From Excoecaria cochinchinensis (lineage: Eukaryota > Streptophyta > Magnoliopsida > Malpighiales > Euphorbiaceae), in NCBI GenBank assembly GCA_947683425.1, contig CANTUQ010000020.1, positions 496,001-560,000 of the forward strand: a DNA stretch of 64,000 bases, read 5' to 3'. The number at the start of each line of letters is the position of its first letter. The first letter of the stretch is position 1. The position numbers were made by a program, and so were the translations under genes. A model generated the notes under the pieces. It did no database searches, was not told the origin of the DNA, and saw only the letters and a program-made list of their open reading frames with translations. Below are positions 44,946-56,511 of the stretch, one piece after another.

Positions 44946-46175
44946 TTATCGTTGTTATTGCTATTATTTTGACATTATTTTTTTTATTATTATTCCTAGG
45001 CTTTTACATGACTTATTTTTATTTCCTTTGCATGTAAATTATTTGCATATTGAATTAGCATGTTCTATATTTATTTACTCCTTATTTGATTAATTTTTAG
45101 AATTATTACTAATATCTTTTAATGTTATTTTCTGCCTAAGATTTAAATTTGAGTTGCATTGTTTGAGCGTTCCCGCGACTACGCGAAGGGGTCATGACGC
45201 ATAGAGGACTACGTCGTTTGGGTGAGATCTTTCCTATTCCTTTTTTGTGTGGTATTTGCTTGTAAATAAATATTTTATTTATGCACGCGTGAGATAAAAA
45301 ATCACAAAAATATTTTTTACAACTAAATTGGGATTTCATTAATAAATTTGGGACCAATGTCCCTCGTTTTAGCCAAGAAATAAAAAATATCACCATCAAA
45401 ACGAAGAGTTGAATTTTCTCCAAAATGGGATCACTCATCCTGATTTTCAGTCCAATGATCAAAGCAACTCTTCGATCCCCTTTTAAATGAGCGCAAAAGA
45501 ACCAATGTTCCTAAACAAAATGAATGTCCCGATTTATGTATATTTTTCTTATTTTTGATTTTGTTTATTTGCTTAAATTCATGTTCATACATTTCGGGCC
45601 CTTGTAATTAATTTTGGGACAATATTATTTAGATTTCTATTTGGGATTGTATTCCGTCCCAATTTATATTTTTTATCTTCTTTTATTGGGGTTGTATACC
45701 GCCCTAATTTCTCTTGTAATTGCGTGCTTGGCATGTTACTGCTTTCCTTTATTGCTTTATTTACCGCTTTTTTTTATAGTTTTTTATTTATCGCTTTTGG
45801 ATGCTTGCAATGCCCCTTTTAATTTAAATGCATTAATCGTGTGAGATAAGAGATAGAATTTTAGAAAGTTAAAACCTCATTTATAATTAACCAAAACATA
45901 AATAAGAGTGAAGTTCCGAACACCAATCTCTGGTCTAGACCGATAAGAGGTTAGACACCTTTCCCAATTTCTTGTAAATTGGATGGCGACTCCAAAATAC
46001 CTCAAAGGTACCTAAAGGCGTCATGAGACTAGATGATCCTTCCCAATGTTCTATTGGGAAGGAGGTACCCAAGATGTCTCATGGCACCCAAGATAAAAAA
46101 AAAGATGCAAACCAATCTCTTGAATCCTAAAAGCGGGTTTAAAGAGGGCCTTTGCTAGGTTCGGCGCGCGTCACA
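41981..46175 (+). repeat. E4 5' LTR (about 4.2 kb)
   Basis: Begins tgtagacaccgggtccc and ends gcgcgcgtcaca just before the PBS. Shares start, end and several internal blocks with the E5 LTR. Contains a short GCACG hairpin cluster (42219-42300), long ATT microsatellites (44177-44945) and a PBS-like TGGCGACTCC at about 45984. Otherwise very T-rich; no gene. Confidence 0.85.
44177..44945. repeat. ATT/AAT microsatellite cluster
   Basis: At least seven long (att)n runs separated by short unique text. One segment (tttttgcttgtgttattgtt) is present twice, near 44692 and 44772, showing local duplication. Long reading frames here are microsatellite artefacts. Confidence 0.95.
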
Positions 46176-46176
46176 G

Positions 46177-46194
46177 TGGCGACTCCGCTGGGGA
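46177..46194 (+). promoter_or_regulatory. E4 primer-binding site
   Basis: TGGCGACTCCGCTGGGGA one base after the LTR end. Closely similar sites occupy the same place in E5 and E6. This type is usual in Ogre/Tat elements and is generally ascribed to tRNA-Arg; I have not verified the tRNA. Confidence 0.8.
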
Positions 46195-46949
46195 CTATTT
46201 GTCACTTTGCTCTGAAAGTGTTTTGGTTAAAATGTATAATTGAGTTTTTAAAAGTTAAAATTCTATCACTTTTCAAAATTTGCATTGTATACTTTAGAGC
46301 CTTAGAACTATGTTAGTTGGTCCCCTATCTTACTCCATTGCATTCCCGAAGCACGACCCTACTTTCACTCATTGTAGAAAAGTGTTAGGGATAATCACCA
46401 ACCCAAGTCTCGTACCACGAATGGTATATCAAATGGAGACCCGATCGGTCCCTATGCTCTTGATGAGCTAGACCCATTAGCAGGGACCATGCTTGGGTAG
46501 ACCTAAAGTAACATCACCTTTGACCAAAGCCCATGTGATGGCAAATAGAAACTTCCACTAGGTGACATGTTCCTTAATACGATGCTTGTGATGTGGGCTA
46601 TTATGTATTAAATAAAATCAAGCAACTTAAGTGGTCTTTTATCAAAGGCTTTCATGCCCCAATAGGTTCACCTTAATTTAATTGAAGTGTCCAAATACAT
46701 AATGGCCAAAACCCATACGCATGTGCTTTAAATTGAGAGTGTTATGCTGTCAATTTTTTATCGTGCACTATGCGCATCCATTGGGTTCCCTGTCGACCTA
46801 TGGACTAAGCCCACCTAGGGAGAGACTATTTGACCTCGTGTGCGAGAGTTAAAAGGTTGGAAGGATCTACTTGCTCGTATGTGATTGTGAAATGCTGCAC
46901 AACTCACAATCATGTATTAAACATGTCATCCATACATCATTCTAATAAT
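46195..46949 (+). other. E4 leader between PBS and gag
   Basis: No gene. Conserved in blocks with the leaders of E5 (minus, 53669 downward) and E6 (minus, 62468 downward), for example attcccgaagcac and the cttgggtagacctaaag region, which marks the three as one family. Confidence 0.75.
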
Positions 46950-48440
46950 CTAGATTTTTCAGCCACTATAGATTCATCCAAGTGGACTAGAGGTTCTGAC
47001 GATTGACTAGTGAGGATAGACTCGCCCTTTGGATTGCTAGAATTAGTGCCTGTTTTGGATTCTGAGTCACTCTCGACAACTAGTGAATCATCCTCGATGG
47101 TATAACTACCATGAGAGACCGGTGCTTTGACGGTATAAGACCTAGATGAGAGGTTTGGGGAATTTGAAAGGAGGATATTGGCCATGATGGAAAATATTAC
47201 TACTCAAATGGCGCCAAATGCCGGGCAACCGCCTGTGGCCCCTACTGTTGAACAAGTTGAATTGCCTATTATGGAAAAGGCTCCTATAGCTGTCGCTACC
47301 GTATGACAACCAGACATTGAGCCCAGAGCAGCGGCACCTGTTAATCAAAAAATAATTTTTAACCCGAAAGATGATCTCATAGTGGAGGAAGAGGATGAGC
47401 AGGTAATTTCTCGGACTGTGAAGAATGAAGTCCCCAAGGGATAGGATAACGCGGTAAAGGAAATAAAAGGTAGGGTTAAAAAGTTTGAAGCTTGGACAAT
47501 AACTACTATAGAGAATTTAGTCACCGCCGTGGTGCCACCTACCGGACAACGACCTACTGCTCCTACCATATTACGAAAAGAGCATGATCCGACTAAGGAA
47601 GTACACATACCACTAACTAGACCTGGAGGAGAGTCACCTGTTGCTTCGTCACCTGGGCGAAAGGGCAAAGGGCATGTTTCAGAGAAGAGGCTTCTGGCAG
47701 TGACACGGGGCCTGAAGAGAAGGATGGATATCCTCGAAGAAGAGATTTCAAAGTCTAAACTTGCAATTACCCTGGCTGCTCATGAGAAAGTCTCTGTGAA
47801 CTCAGAGAAGAGAGGTCGACCGTATAGGTGTTACAGCTATGCCGACACTCGAAGGACAAGAGAAGCATCAATGGTTAGAACAACTCGGAAGTGTTGTTTC
47901 GGTATAGACGAATCTTTGGCTCAAACGTGGGAGGGTGACCTGCATTCATGGTTAGCTAATCCAGCCAGAAATTGAGGGCATATAAAGTGTTGTTGGCACG
48001 CTAGATATTTGAGGGATGGTTACCAAACCCTAAAAGGTCGAGTGCACGATCCCATTAATGGCAAACAGCTGGTGGCCTTTGAAGGAGGGGGCAACGTCAT
48101 CGGGGGAGGTGATCAGGAAAGCTTGAGCCTTGGTAATAACAGTGTGAGAGATGTTGGGGCCGCCAAGGTTCTAAACATTAAAACTACTCAAGATTGTTGT
48201 ACCATCTGGGATAAGCCTTTATCTGAGCATCTCTTTCATTTCATCTAAAAGGGGAAGCTACAGCCGAAGCCTGCAAAACCTGCCAAGAGCCAAGGGCATC
48301 CCAGCCACCGAGCAGATCTGTATTGTGCTTACCATCAGCATACTGGGCATGAGACTGATGGGTGCCGAACTCTGAAAAAGCTTATTCAAGGCCTCATTGA
48401 TGAGGAGCTGAGAGGTGAGGAGAATGGTTCCCGAATATGA
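46950..48440 (+). pseudogene. E4 gag (broken)
   Basis: A plus-strand reading from about 46960 (SSKWTRGSDD, matching E6 SPKWTRGFNG), through RFGEFERRILAMMENITTQM near 47150, to an open stretch at 47529-47975 and another at 48009-48248, with stops between. The C-terminal part has CAYHQHTGHETDGC (48324-48365), a C-x2-H-x4-H-x4-C knuckle typical of Tat-group gag, followed by RTLKKLIQGLI. Confidence 0.7.
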
Positions 48441-48750
48441 TAATAGACCGTTAACTACAGCATCCGTGTTGGCAAGAAAGAAGGATGTTAGCTATTTAGA
48501 TGCTCTTTTTTATTTTTAAACTACTTAATGACGATGTTTTAATTCTACGTTTTATGAAGTGGAATGAATGTTTTTATTATGCATAATCATGGCACATTTA
48601 TATTTGATATTGATTCAACTAATGCCATTCATTTAATCTCGAAACTTTGGAGAACCCAAAGAAAATCTTGATAGCATCTGTTATGACTCTTGAAGAGAAA
48701 TTAAAATTTAAGAGAATGAAAAAATAATAAAAAGTATTTGCCTAGATCTA
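48441..48750 (+). other. Region between E4 gag and RT remnants
   Basis: No recognisable coding sequence. The protease expected here was not found, so it is deleted or decayed beyond recognition. Confidence 0.5.
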
Positions 48751-49213
48751 TGAAGACATGCCAGGAGATGATTATGAAGCCACCGAACACGCTATACCAG
48801 TGTATCCCGATCATGAATCGGCCAAGCAGAAGCTCAGAAGATTCAAGCCAGGAGGGACAGGGAAGGTTAAAAGGGGGGAACCCACAAATAGAACCAATGC
48901 TAAATTTTTTACTGAAGCGCAATACCCAACTAGGTGGATCAACGATATCCCCAGTGGTTAAGAAGAGAAGTGCGTGTATGTGTAAACTATTAGGATTTGG
49001 ACGAAGCTTATTGGGGAGTAAAAAAAATTGTACACAAAAAAAAATAAAAAATAAAAAATAAAGAAAAAGAAAAAAACAAAATAAAACAAAAAAAAGAGAG
49101 AGAAACAAAAAAAAATTGATCGTTAAAAGGCAAGGGAAAGTTATCTGGGGGCAAGCTTTGTTCAGATCCCGTTGATCTACACATACCCGTACTTTGCCAT
49201 TCTTCTTGGCCAT
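48751..49213 (+). pseudogene. E4 RT remnant with an inverted copy of its first motif
   Basis: Plus strand 48758-48965 reads as the start of Tat-type RT (SAKQKLRRFKPGG ... AQYPTRWINDI, then VVKK). After a decayed piece and an A-rich tract (49021-49115), the minus strand of 49130-49213 encodes KKNGKVRVCVDQRDLNKACP, the next RT motif, in opposite orientation. The catalytic YxDD region is absent. Non-functional. Confidence 0.65.
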
Positions 49214-49800
49214 TGAAATGGACCTAAAGACTAATTCACAAGCTATCCACCCAATTCATCAGTATAGAGGATGTGCCATACGAAAGGTAAGCTGATGATA
49301 TACGACTGAGGTGCTTAGACGAGAAGAAGACCAAGAAGGTTATGGAGGAGACCCATGCCGAGGTCTGCAATCGGAACCTTTATAAGAGTCACACTTTACT
49401 CCTTGATGCATGAGGCAAAATCACTACTGCCCGTTGAAGCACGTCAAATTCTTAAGGGGCAGTCATGGAAGCAACGACTATAGCAGCTAAGCACGTAAAA
49501 TGAAAATAGGATTTGGGATTACTATCGCAATCAGATCTACCAGAAAACATCTTATTCGATCGTTTGGGAAGAAAGTCAGAAAGCACCCACTGAAAGAGTG
49601 AGATTTGGTCTTCAAGCAAATAAGCCGAGTGTTCCAGACGGACGAGGTAAATTCAGGCCAATGTATGAAAACCCATTTGTTCTTGAAAAGTTATTATCCA
49701 AGGGAGCAGCATTCCGACAGACAGCAAGGGAAACAAGTTCAAAGAACCAGTCAGTATTAACAGACCCAAGAAGGTCCATAGCTAAAGACTAAAAATCAAA
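49214..49800 (+). pseudogene. E4 integrase remnants
   Basis: Around 49325-49400 the plus strand reads KKVMEETHAEVCNRNLYKSH, like the start of the Tat integrase H2C2 domain. At 49598-49792 DGRGKFRPMYENPFVLEKLL resembles the integrase C-terminal GKFxPxxEGPF motif. The catalytic core between them is missing or unreadable. Confidence 0.6.
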
Positions 49801-51093
49801 AGAAGAGAATAAATGCCCCGTGGGTTGAAAACCTAAAAAAGGCGGCCTTGCTAAGGTGGAATCCGAAAAAAGGCACTCTGGGCAAAAATTAGAGGCTTGA
49901 GAGAAAATGTCCAATCAAGAAAATCCGAGAGGACTGATTGGAAACAGGAGTCTGATGCTTACAAGATCCACTCCCAGATTAGATGTAATTTTGCATTCTG
50001 AATCTATATTAAATGGTGATCATGTATAGAGAAATCATACTGAAATGTACACAATTTTGCGAAAAAATATAAGACAAAAGCAGTTTAACTCATCATTTCC
50101 TAGTTCTGTTAGAAAGAGAGAAACACAATTCATTACTGAATGTGTGAAATCTAAATGGCTATACTCTACTTCTGCTCTCACCAACCAAATGCCTAAGTCG
50201 ATGGGTCCCATTATCTACAGCGGGGCTAAGTACTCTTCTCTTACATGCACTTATGGAGGCAAGGGTGTAGTCTCTAACCAGAGCAGTTCATTTTGCACAC
50301 TCAAAGTTGTCTAGTCCCAGTATAAGATCAGTGCATTGTTACTATCTACCCTCTGCTGTTCTTGCTACTCAAATGCTTTAGTCGACTCATCTTGCTATCC
50401 ACTGTGAAGCCAGTACTATAGCATCTTCATGATAAGAACCAAGCTCAAGCAACCATACACACCGATTATACCTGAAAGATCTTCGACGACAACTACAGCC
50501 TTCTTTACAATCTAAAAAAAAAAGAAAGGCCGTTAGAGATGAAAACCGTAATTGGCGCTCCAAGCAAAAGTTAGGCCAAAGGGTAGGGTGAAAACCTGGG
50601 AACAGGCAGTCCGTCCTACAAAATAAAAGGAATAAAAGCCACTAGATTGGGTAGGGTCCATTCCAGAAAAAAAATAAGGCACAGGGTTATGTGAAAATCC
50701 GAAAAGGATGCATTTCCCGCTAAGAAAAGCTAGTGTGAAAATCTATAAGGGACGCACTAAATTAAAAGAATGACTACAGGTATCAGAGGATAGCCTCATA
50801 ATCCCCAAAGGCATGAAATTCAAAACCAATTTCAGAGGGCACCGATCCTGCTACAAATTGCGACCAAATCGGCTATCACCTCCAAATCCACTCAGATGAA
50901 TTCTTATCCTGCATTCCTGCATGGCACATACATTTCACGTGCATGCTCACCAATTTTCTTGCATATTTAGCTTTCCAGTTTTGCAGCAAGAGAGATTCGA
51001 TGCGGACACAGACAGAAGCCAAGTGACCACATCAGTCAAAATACCAATCCAAGCAACCAACCAAAGACCTCTCAGAGGGTACCACTTCAAAAC
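49801..51093 (+). other. E4 3' untranslated region
   Basis: Phrases such as gttgaaaacctaaaaaaggcgg and gtgaaaatccgaaaagg recur (about 49825, 50590, 50690, 50735), as in the 3' regions of Tat-group elements. The 89-codon frame at 50045-50314 is not recognised and probably not a gene. Confidence 0.55.
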
Positions 51094-51990
51094 TCAGCAA
51101 GGGTTAGCATGATGGCGGCACTACTGTTCTACGGAAGGTTAGCACGACCACGGCACTACCGCTTTAGAAAGGTTAGCACGATGACGGCACTACTATTCTA
51201 CAAAAGGTTAGCACGATCACGGCACTACCACTTCGAAACTCAGTAAGAGTTAGCACAATGGCGGCACTACTGTTCTACAAAAGGTTAGCACGACCACGGC
51301 ACTACTACTTCAGAAGGGTTAGCACGATAATGGCACTACTATTCTACGGAAGGTTAGCACGATCACGGCACTAACACTTCGAAACTCAGCAAGGGTTAGC
51401 ACGATGGCGTCACTACTGTTCTACGGAAGGTTAGCACGACCACGGCACTACCGCTTCACCAGGGTTAGGACGACGGCGACACTACCATTCAGCAGAAGGT
51501 TAGCACGACCACGGCAGTACCACTTTAAAAGGGTTAGCACGATGGTGGCACTACCATTCAGCAGAGGGTTAGCACGACCACGGCACTACCACTTCACCAG
51601 GGTTAGCACGATGACGGCACTACCACTTCACCAGGGTTTGCACGATGGCGGTACTACCATTCTATAGAAGGTTAGCACGACCATGGCACTACCACTTCAC
51701 AAGGTTTTGTACGATGGCGGCACTACCATTCTGCAGAAAGTTAGCACGACCACAGCACTACCACTTCACAAGGGTTAGCACGATGGCGACACTACCATTC
51801 TATAATAGATTAGCACGACCACGGTACTACCACTTCACAAGGGTTAGCACGATGGCGGCACTAACATTCTACGGAAAGTTAGCACGATCACGGCACTACC
51901 ACTTCAGAACGGTTAGCATAATGACGGCACTACCGCTCCATGGAGGGTTATCACGATCACGACACTACCGCTTCAACAAAGCGACAACAT
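51094..51990 (+). repeat. Minisatellite in the E4 3' region
   Basis: About 25 monomers of roughly 35 bp built on GGTTAGCACGATGGCGGCAC, mostly alternating with a GGTTAGCACGACCACGGCAC variant so that the higher-order unit is about 70 bp. Two frames stay open through it (51404-51667, 51645-52070), encoding LARPRHYHFTRVSTM-like repeats, an expected side effect of the repeat. Confidence 0.9.
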
Positions 51991-52107
51991 GGCGACCACC
52001 ACTCCAACAATACCATCAATTGTGGGGAAAACGATCGCCTCAGGTACACGTTTCTTCCCTCCTCTTCTGAATTTTGGCTCACCCAGGCACCAAGCTCTAG
52101 GTTCCCC

Positions 52108-52122
52108 AAAATTGGGGGCAAC
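52108..52122 (+). promoter_or_regulatory. E4 polypurine tract
   Basis: AAAATTGGGGGCAAC immediately upstream of TGTAGATACC. Confidence 0.7.
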
Positions 52123-52374
52123 TGTAGATACCGGGTCCCAAGGCGGTCCAAGATCAGAATTACCTGATGATTAAAATGATACCAGCTCACAAGTAAGATG
52201 TCGAAGATGATGCTTCCCTTGTCAAGACCTTCATTTTTTTTAAATAAAAATAGACAGATGAATATGTATATAATAAAAAAAATTATTATTATAAAAAATT
52301 ATATTAAAAAAAAAGTTAGGAAGTGTTATTTTTATGTACATCAAAATCTTTGATTAAAATATACATACATACAT
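52123..52374 (+). repeat. E4 3' LTR, first 250 bp
   Basis: Begins tgtagataccgggtccc, matching the 5' LTR start (tgtagacaccgggtccc), then only loosely similar. Broken off at about 52374, where the minus-strand E5 interior begins. Confidence 0.75.
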
Positions 52375-53009
52375 AGTAGCATTTGTCCCTCTTAGTGTGT
52401 TGGCCATTTCTGAATCTATGGAGAACTGGGATGATATAGCATGACTGCTTTATGAGACTGAGTTGGAGAACTCTACCCTTTTTGGCAGCTCAAAGAATGG
52501 ATTCCTACGCAGTCACCCTTGGGGACCTCTTGACCACCTGGGCCGATCTATAGTGGCTGCAAAACACACCCGTTAGGATGATGCATGAATGACGTATAAG
52601 ATGCATGATCGTGCTTATGCAACATCCACAAATCACAGGCAAGCACATAGGTCCTTCCAAATAACATGCAAACCACAAATCACATTCAAGCCTTCGGCCC
52701 ACTTCTTCTGCTATCATAACCCTAGTAGCATCTATCCCTCTTAGTGAGTTGGCCATTTCTGAATCTATGGAGAACTGGGATGATATAGCATGACTGCTTT
52801 ATGAGACTGAGTCGGAGAACTCTACCCTTTCTGGCAGCTCAAAGAATGGATTCCTACGCAGTCACCCTTGGGGACCTCTTGACCACCTGGGCCGATCTAT
52901 GGTGGCTGCAAAACACACCCGTTAGGATTATGCATGAATGACGTATAAGATGCATGATCGTGCTTATGCAACATCCACAAATCACATGCAAGCACATAGG
53001 TCCTTCCAA
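52375..53009 (-). repeat. Direct duplication in the E5 interior (period 349 bp)
   Basis: 52375-52660 and 52724-53009 are near-identical copies of a 286-bp segment that includes the predicted gag start (minus-strand ATCATGCATGAATGACG region). Few differences separate them, so the duplication is recent relative to the element. Confidence 0.9.
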
Positions 53010-53669
53010 CCTTGTTACTCCCGCACACGAGGTCATAGTCTCTTTCTTAGGTGGGATTAGCCCATGGGTCAACGGGGGGCCCGATGGACGTGTATGGTGC
53101 ATGGCGGAAAACCGGCAACATAACCTCTCCCAACTAATGCACAGGTGCATGGGTTATGGTCGTTATGTATTTAGGCAGTCCGAATAAGTTGACATGGGCC
53201 TATCGGGGCATGAAAGCCTTTGATTAGGTGACCAATCAAATTATCTGGGTTTGTCCAATACATAATGATCCATACAGCAAGCATAGTATTAAGGTTCATA
53301 CCACTTAGGGGAAGTAACTATTTCTATTACATGAGCTTTAGTCAAGGTGATGATACATTAGGGCTACCCAAGCATGGTCCCTGCCAACGGGTCTAGCTCA
53401 TCACGAGCATAACGACCGATCGGGTCTCCATTTAATATACCATGATGGTACAAGGCTTCGGCTGGTGATTATCCTTAACACTTTCCTACATTGAGTGAAC
53501 GTAGGGTTGTGCTTCGGGAATGCACCGGGATTGAAAGAGGGACCAAACTAGCATAGATCTAAGGCTCTAATGAGATGTAATGCAGTTTCGAAAAAGGATG
53601 AAATTTTTAAATTAAAACTCAATTATAAATTTTAACTAAGGCACTTTCATAGCGAAGTCTCGAGTATTT

Positions 53670-53687
53670 TCCCCAGTGGAGTCGCCA
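53670..53687 (-). promoter_or_regulatory. E5 primer-binding site
   Basis: Minus-strand TGGCGACTCCACTGGGGA, one base from the LTR end; one difference from E4. Confidence 0.8.
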
Positions 53688-53688
53688 C

Positions 53689-56511
53689 TGTGACGCGCGC
53701 CGAACCCCGGGGCGTCCCAAAAACCCGCTTTTAGGGCTTTCGAAAGAGGTTCATTAAAACTTGTAACGAATTACAAGTGCATCTATGTTGGGCAACAAGG
53801 AGGTTTCTTGGAGTCGCCACCCAATAGAACATTGGGAAAGGTCGTCTAACCTCAGTGAGCCTAAGATGGTGCATATATATCTATTTTGGGTAAGTTAGAG
53901 GGATCTTAGAGACCTCATCCCAATAGAACATTGGAATGATCCTCTAACCCCGTGGAGCCTAGGATTGTTCGTGTTGGGCCTTTTAGTAGGCAACAAAAGA
54001 TATTTTGGAGGCCCCATCCCAATAAAACATTGAGATGGTCCTCTAACCTCGTTGAGCCTAAGACCAGAGAGGGTTCGGGACTTCCCATTTATTCATACCT
54101 TGGTTAAGTTTATAATTGAACTTTGAATTTAGAGTTTTATCCCATTTCTCATTCATTTTAATGCAGTTAATTAAAGCACATGTTGTCCACTCAAGGAAAG
54201 CGGTAAGTAAAACATAATCAAAGTAAAGCACATGAAAGTAAATACAACAAAACTAGGCGTGGAATACAACCCCCATTGTAAATAAACTATAAATCATGCA
54301 TAAATTGGGATATTCATTAATGATGAGGACATTGGTCCTCGCATGCATATTTATTATGAAATAATTTTGATATGATGGCTTTGTTTTGGAGAAAATTGAG
54401 ATATTGGTCCCATTTTTATTAGGAAATATTCCAAGTTAATTAATAAAAAAATGGTTTGGTGATTTTCTTTCTAGCGCCAAAAATAAACAATTTTATAGGA
54501 AAATTACATAGCAAAATAAATGGAAAAGCCAAATGAATAAAAGATTACAAATAAAGCAAAAAAAAATATTTAACCCCAAACGAGCCTTCTGGATCTCCTC
54601 GCGTGCTCGCAAAAAATGCCCAAGAAGAAAAAATAGGATGTGAAATAAAAACACAACACAAATAAAATGATGTTAGTAATTGAATCAAAAATATAATAAA
54701 TGAAGAAATAAGGTGATATCAAAATAACAAATGAATTAACATGTTAACAATTTAAAATAAATGAGAAAAATGTGTTATGAATGACAAATGGATTAAAAGA
54801 TGTAATTAGAATAAAATATAACATGTTAATGAATTAATATGTAAAAATATGAACATGATAATAATGAAAAATGAAAATGAATAAATAAATAAACAATAAT
54901 AAATAAATAATAATAACAATGATAAAAGAATGATAAAAATGAATAAGAGAACGATGAAAATAATTAAATGAATGACATGATTAATTAAATATGTTCACAA
55001 ATGATATAAACCATTTACATGGCCAAAAAGATCAATCGAAATGAATTAATTAATTACATATTAAAAATAATGAGAAATTAAAGCAAAAATAGATTATTTA
55101 CATGTTAGCAATAATAAGAAATCAATATTTATGTGAACAAGAAATAAAATAATATATAAAAATATTAAATAAAACAAATCCAAAATAAATAAAATACATA
55201 AATAAATGAAGATAATAAAAATATACATGAATAAATTAAATATGAACAAAAATAATAAAAAAGGGAAGATTGAGCCCTGAATGTTTACTCTCAAAGTTTC
55301 GGATTCGATGAAGGTAAAAATGATATTGATTTCCTTATTCTTAATTTGCAAGATTAGAATTGAAATATGAAAATGTTGGAATTTTATTCCAAGAAAAAAG
55401 ATTAAAAAAATAATCAAAAATTCTTTAAGAACAAAGAATTAATTTCTTTGCCTAAAATAATACTATTGAACAAAAAAATATTTTTATTGATTAAAAAAAT
55501 AAAAAATGATTCCAAGAACAAACAATTATTTGTTTGTCTTAAGAAATAAACATAAAAAAAAATATTATTTTTAGAAAATCAAATGAAAAAATTGATTTTG
55601 ATAACAAATAATTATTTTGTTTGTCTCAAAATTAACTTTTCATCAAAAAGAGATTCAAAAGAAAATCAATGAAAAAATTTTATTGAATACAAATAAAAGG
55701 ATAAAAAAGAATTTTGAGAATAAATAATTGTTTTGTTTGTCTCAAAAATTTAATCAAACAACAAAACTCGTTTTAAATATATGTTTAGAAGAAATTATGT
55801 TGGAAAAAAATTGAAAGATTAACTTTTCTCTTTTGATTTTTGCTTGGAGAAAATCTGAAAATTTTAGAGAGTTGTTTTTTTAGAGGAAGATGAAGAGAAG
55901 AAGATGAAAAACCCTAGAAAAAATCCCCCCCTTTTAATTTTTATCTTATACTTTTTATATGAAGAAAATAGGAAAGAAAATAATAAGTAAAGGGATCAGA
56001 CCTAATTAAATCAAATATTAACTATTTTGAATTTTAAAAATTGAATAAATCCTTAAAAAAACCTGAAAAAATGGGATAAAAAACGGATTTTAGGTGAAAA
56101 AATCGAAAAAAAATGAATTTCGGGCGAAAACGGGCGTTTTACGGCTGACAGGGGCGAAGGACGCCAGTCGCTGGCGAGCGATGGGCGTCCGTCGCGCACG
56201 CTGGGCGAGTGCGCTAGCACAGCATGCGCGCAGATGATCGCGCGACGCGCAGCAGCACTAGTGCACGCGCGCGGGGCAGGCGCTGCTAATTTTTTTTAAA
56301 AATTTTTAAAATTAACAAAAATACTATAATTTCTAAGCCTCATTTTTTAAATCTAATTTTTAAAATATTTTTTATTATTTTTTTTAATTTTTCACTCTAA
56401 CATGCAAATTTTACAAGGAAATCACCACTTTTACCCTTTTTGCCTATAATAGGGCATCTTATCATCATTGGGTAACTCTGATATGGACTGCCTCAGGACC
56501 TGATGTCTACA
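53689..56511 (-). repeat. E5 5' LTR (2823 bp)
   Basis: Minus strand from TGTAGACATCAGGTCC (56511) to GCGCGTCACA (53689). Three repeats, each with a CCCAAT...ATTGG-type inverted repeat, lie at 53820-54065. A CpG-rich island is at 56140-56285. Lacks the ATT cluster of E4. The middle (54140-56100) is AT-rich with no gene. Confidence 0.85.
56140..56285. repeat. CpG-rich island in the E5 LTR
   Basis: Dense GCGCG/CGTCG/CGCGCG text in an otherwise AT-rich LTR, including GATCGCGCGACGCGC. Not the same sequence as the CGCG palindromes elsewhere, but similar in composition and in being LTR-internal. Confidence 0.7.

Larger units (their letters stand above)
41981..52374 (+). mobile_element. E4: decayed Tat/Ogre-like Ty3/gypsy element
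   Basis: Plus strand: 5' LTR 41981-46175, PBS, leader and gag remnants, small RT and integrase remnants, a 3' region with GTGAAAATCC-type phrases and a large tandem array, a purine tract and the first 250 bp of a 3' LTR. Most of pol is missing. Long LTRs, TGGCGACTCC PBS, the C-x2-H-x4-H-x4-C gag knuckle and 3' tandem repeats all point to the Tat/Ogre group. The two LTR starts are only loosely alike, so it is old or a hybrid. Confidence 0.8.
52375..56511 (-). mobile_element. E5: 5'-end-only Tat/Ogre-like element
   Basis: Minus strand: complete 5' LTR (53689-56511), PBS and about 1.3 kb of leader and gag start, then cut at 52375 where it abuts the E4 3' LTR fragment tail to tail. Same family as E4 and E6. 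It is inserted in the gag of E8, which resumes at 56512. Confidence 0.8.

Noticed and set aside
44118..44972. Open frames encoding long poly-Asn, poly-Ile and poly-Tyr
   Set aside because: They are translations of the ATT microsatellite in different frames.
48701..49213. A 170-codon minus-strand gene
   Set aside because: Only its first 20 or so codons are RT-like; the remainder is antisense to A-rich and RT-remnant sequence.
51094..51990. CRISPR array
   Set aside because: Units are contiguous diverged tandem repeats without unique spacers, and the context is a plant retrotransposon.
51404..52167. Open frames with LARPRHYHFTRVSTM-like peptide repeats
   Set aside because: The frames stay open because the minisatellite unit lacks stops in them; no homology, no start context, and several frames are open at once.
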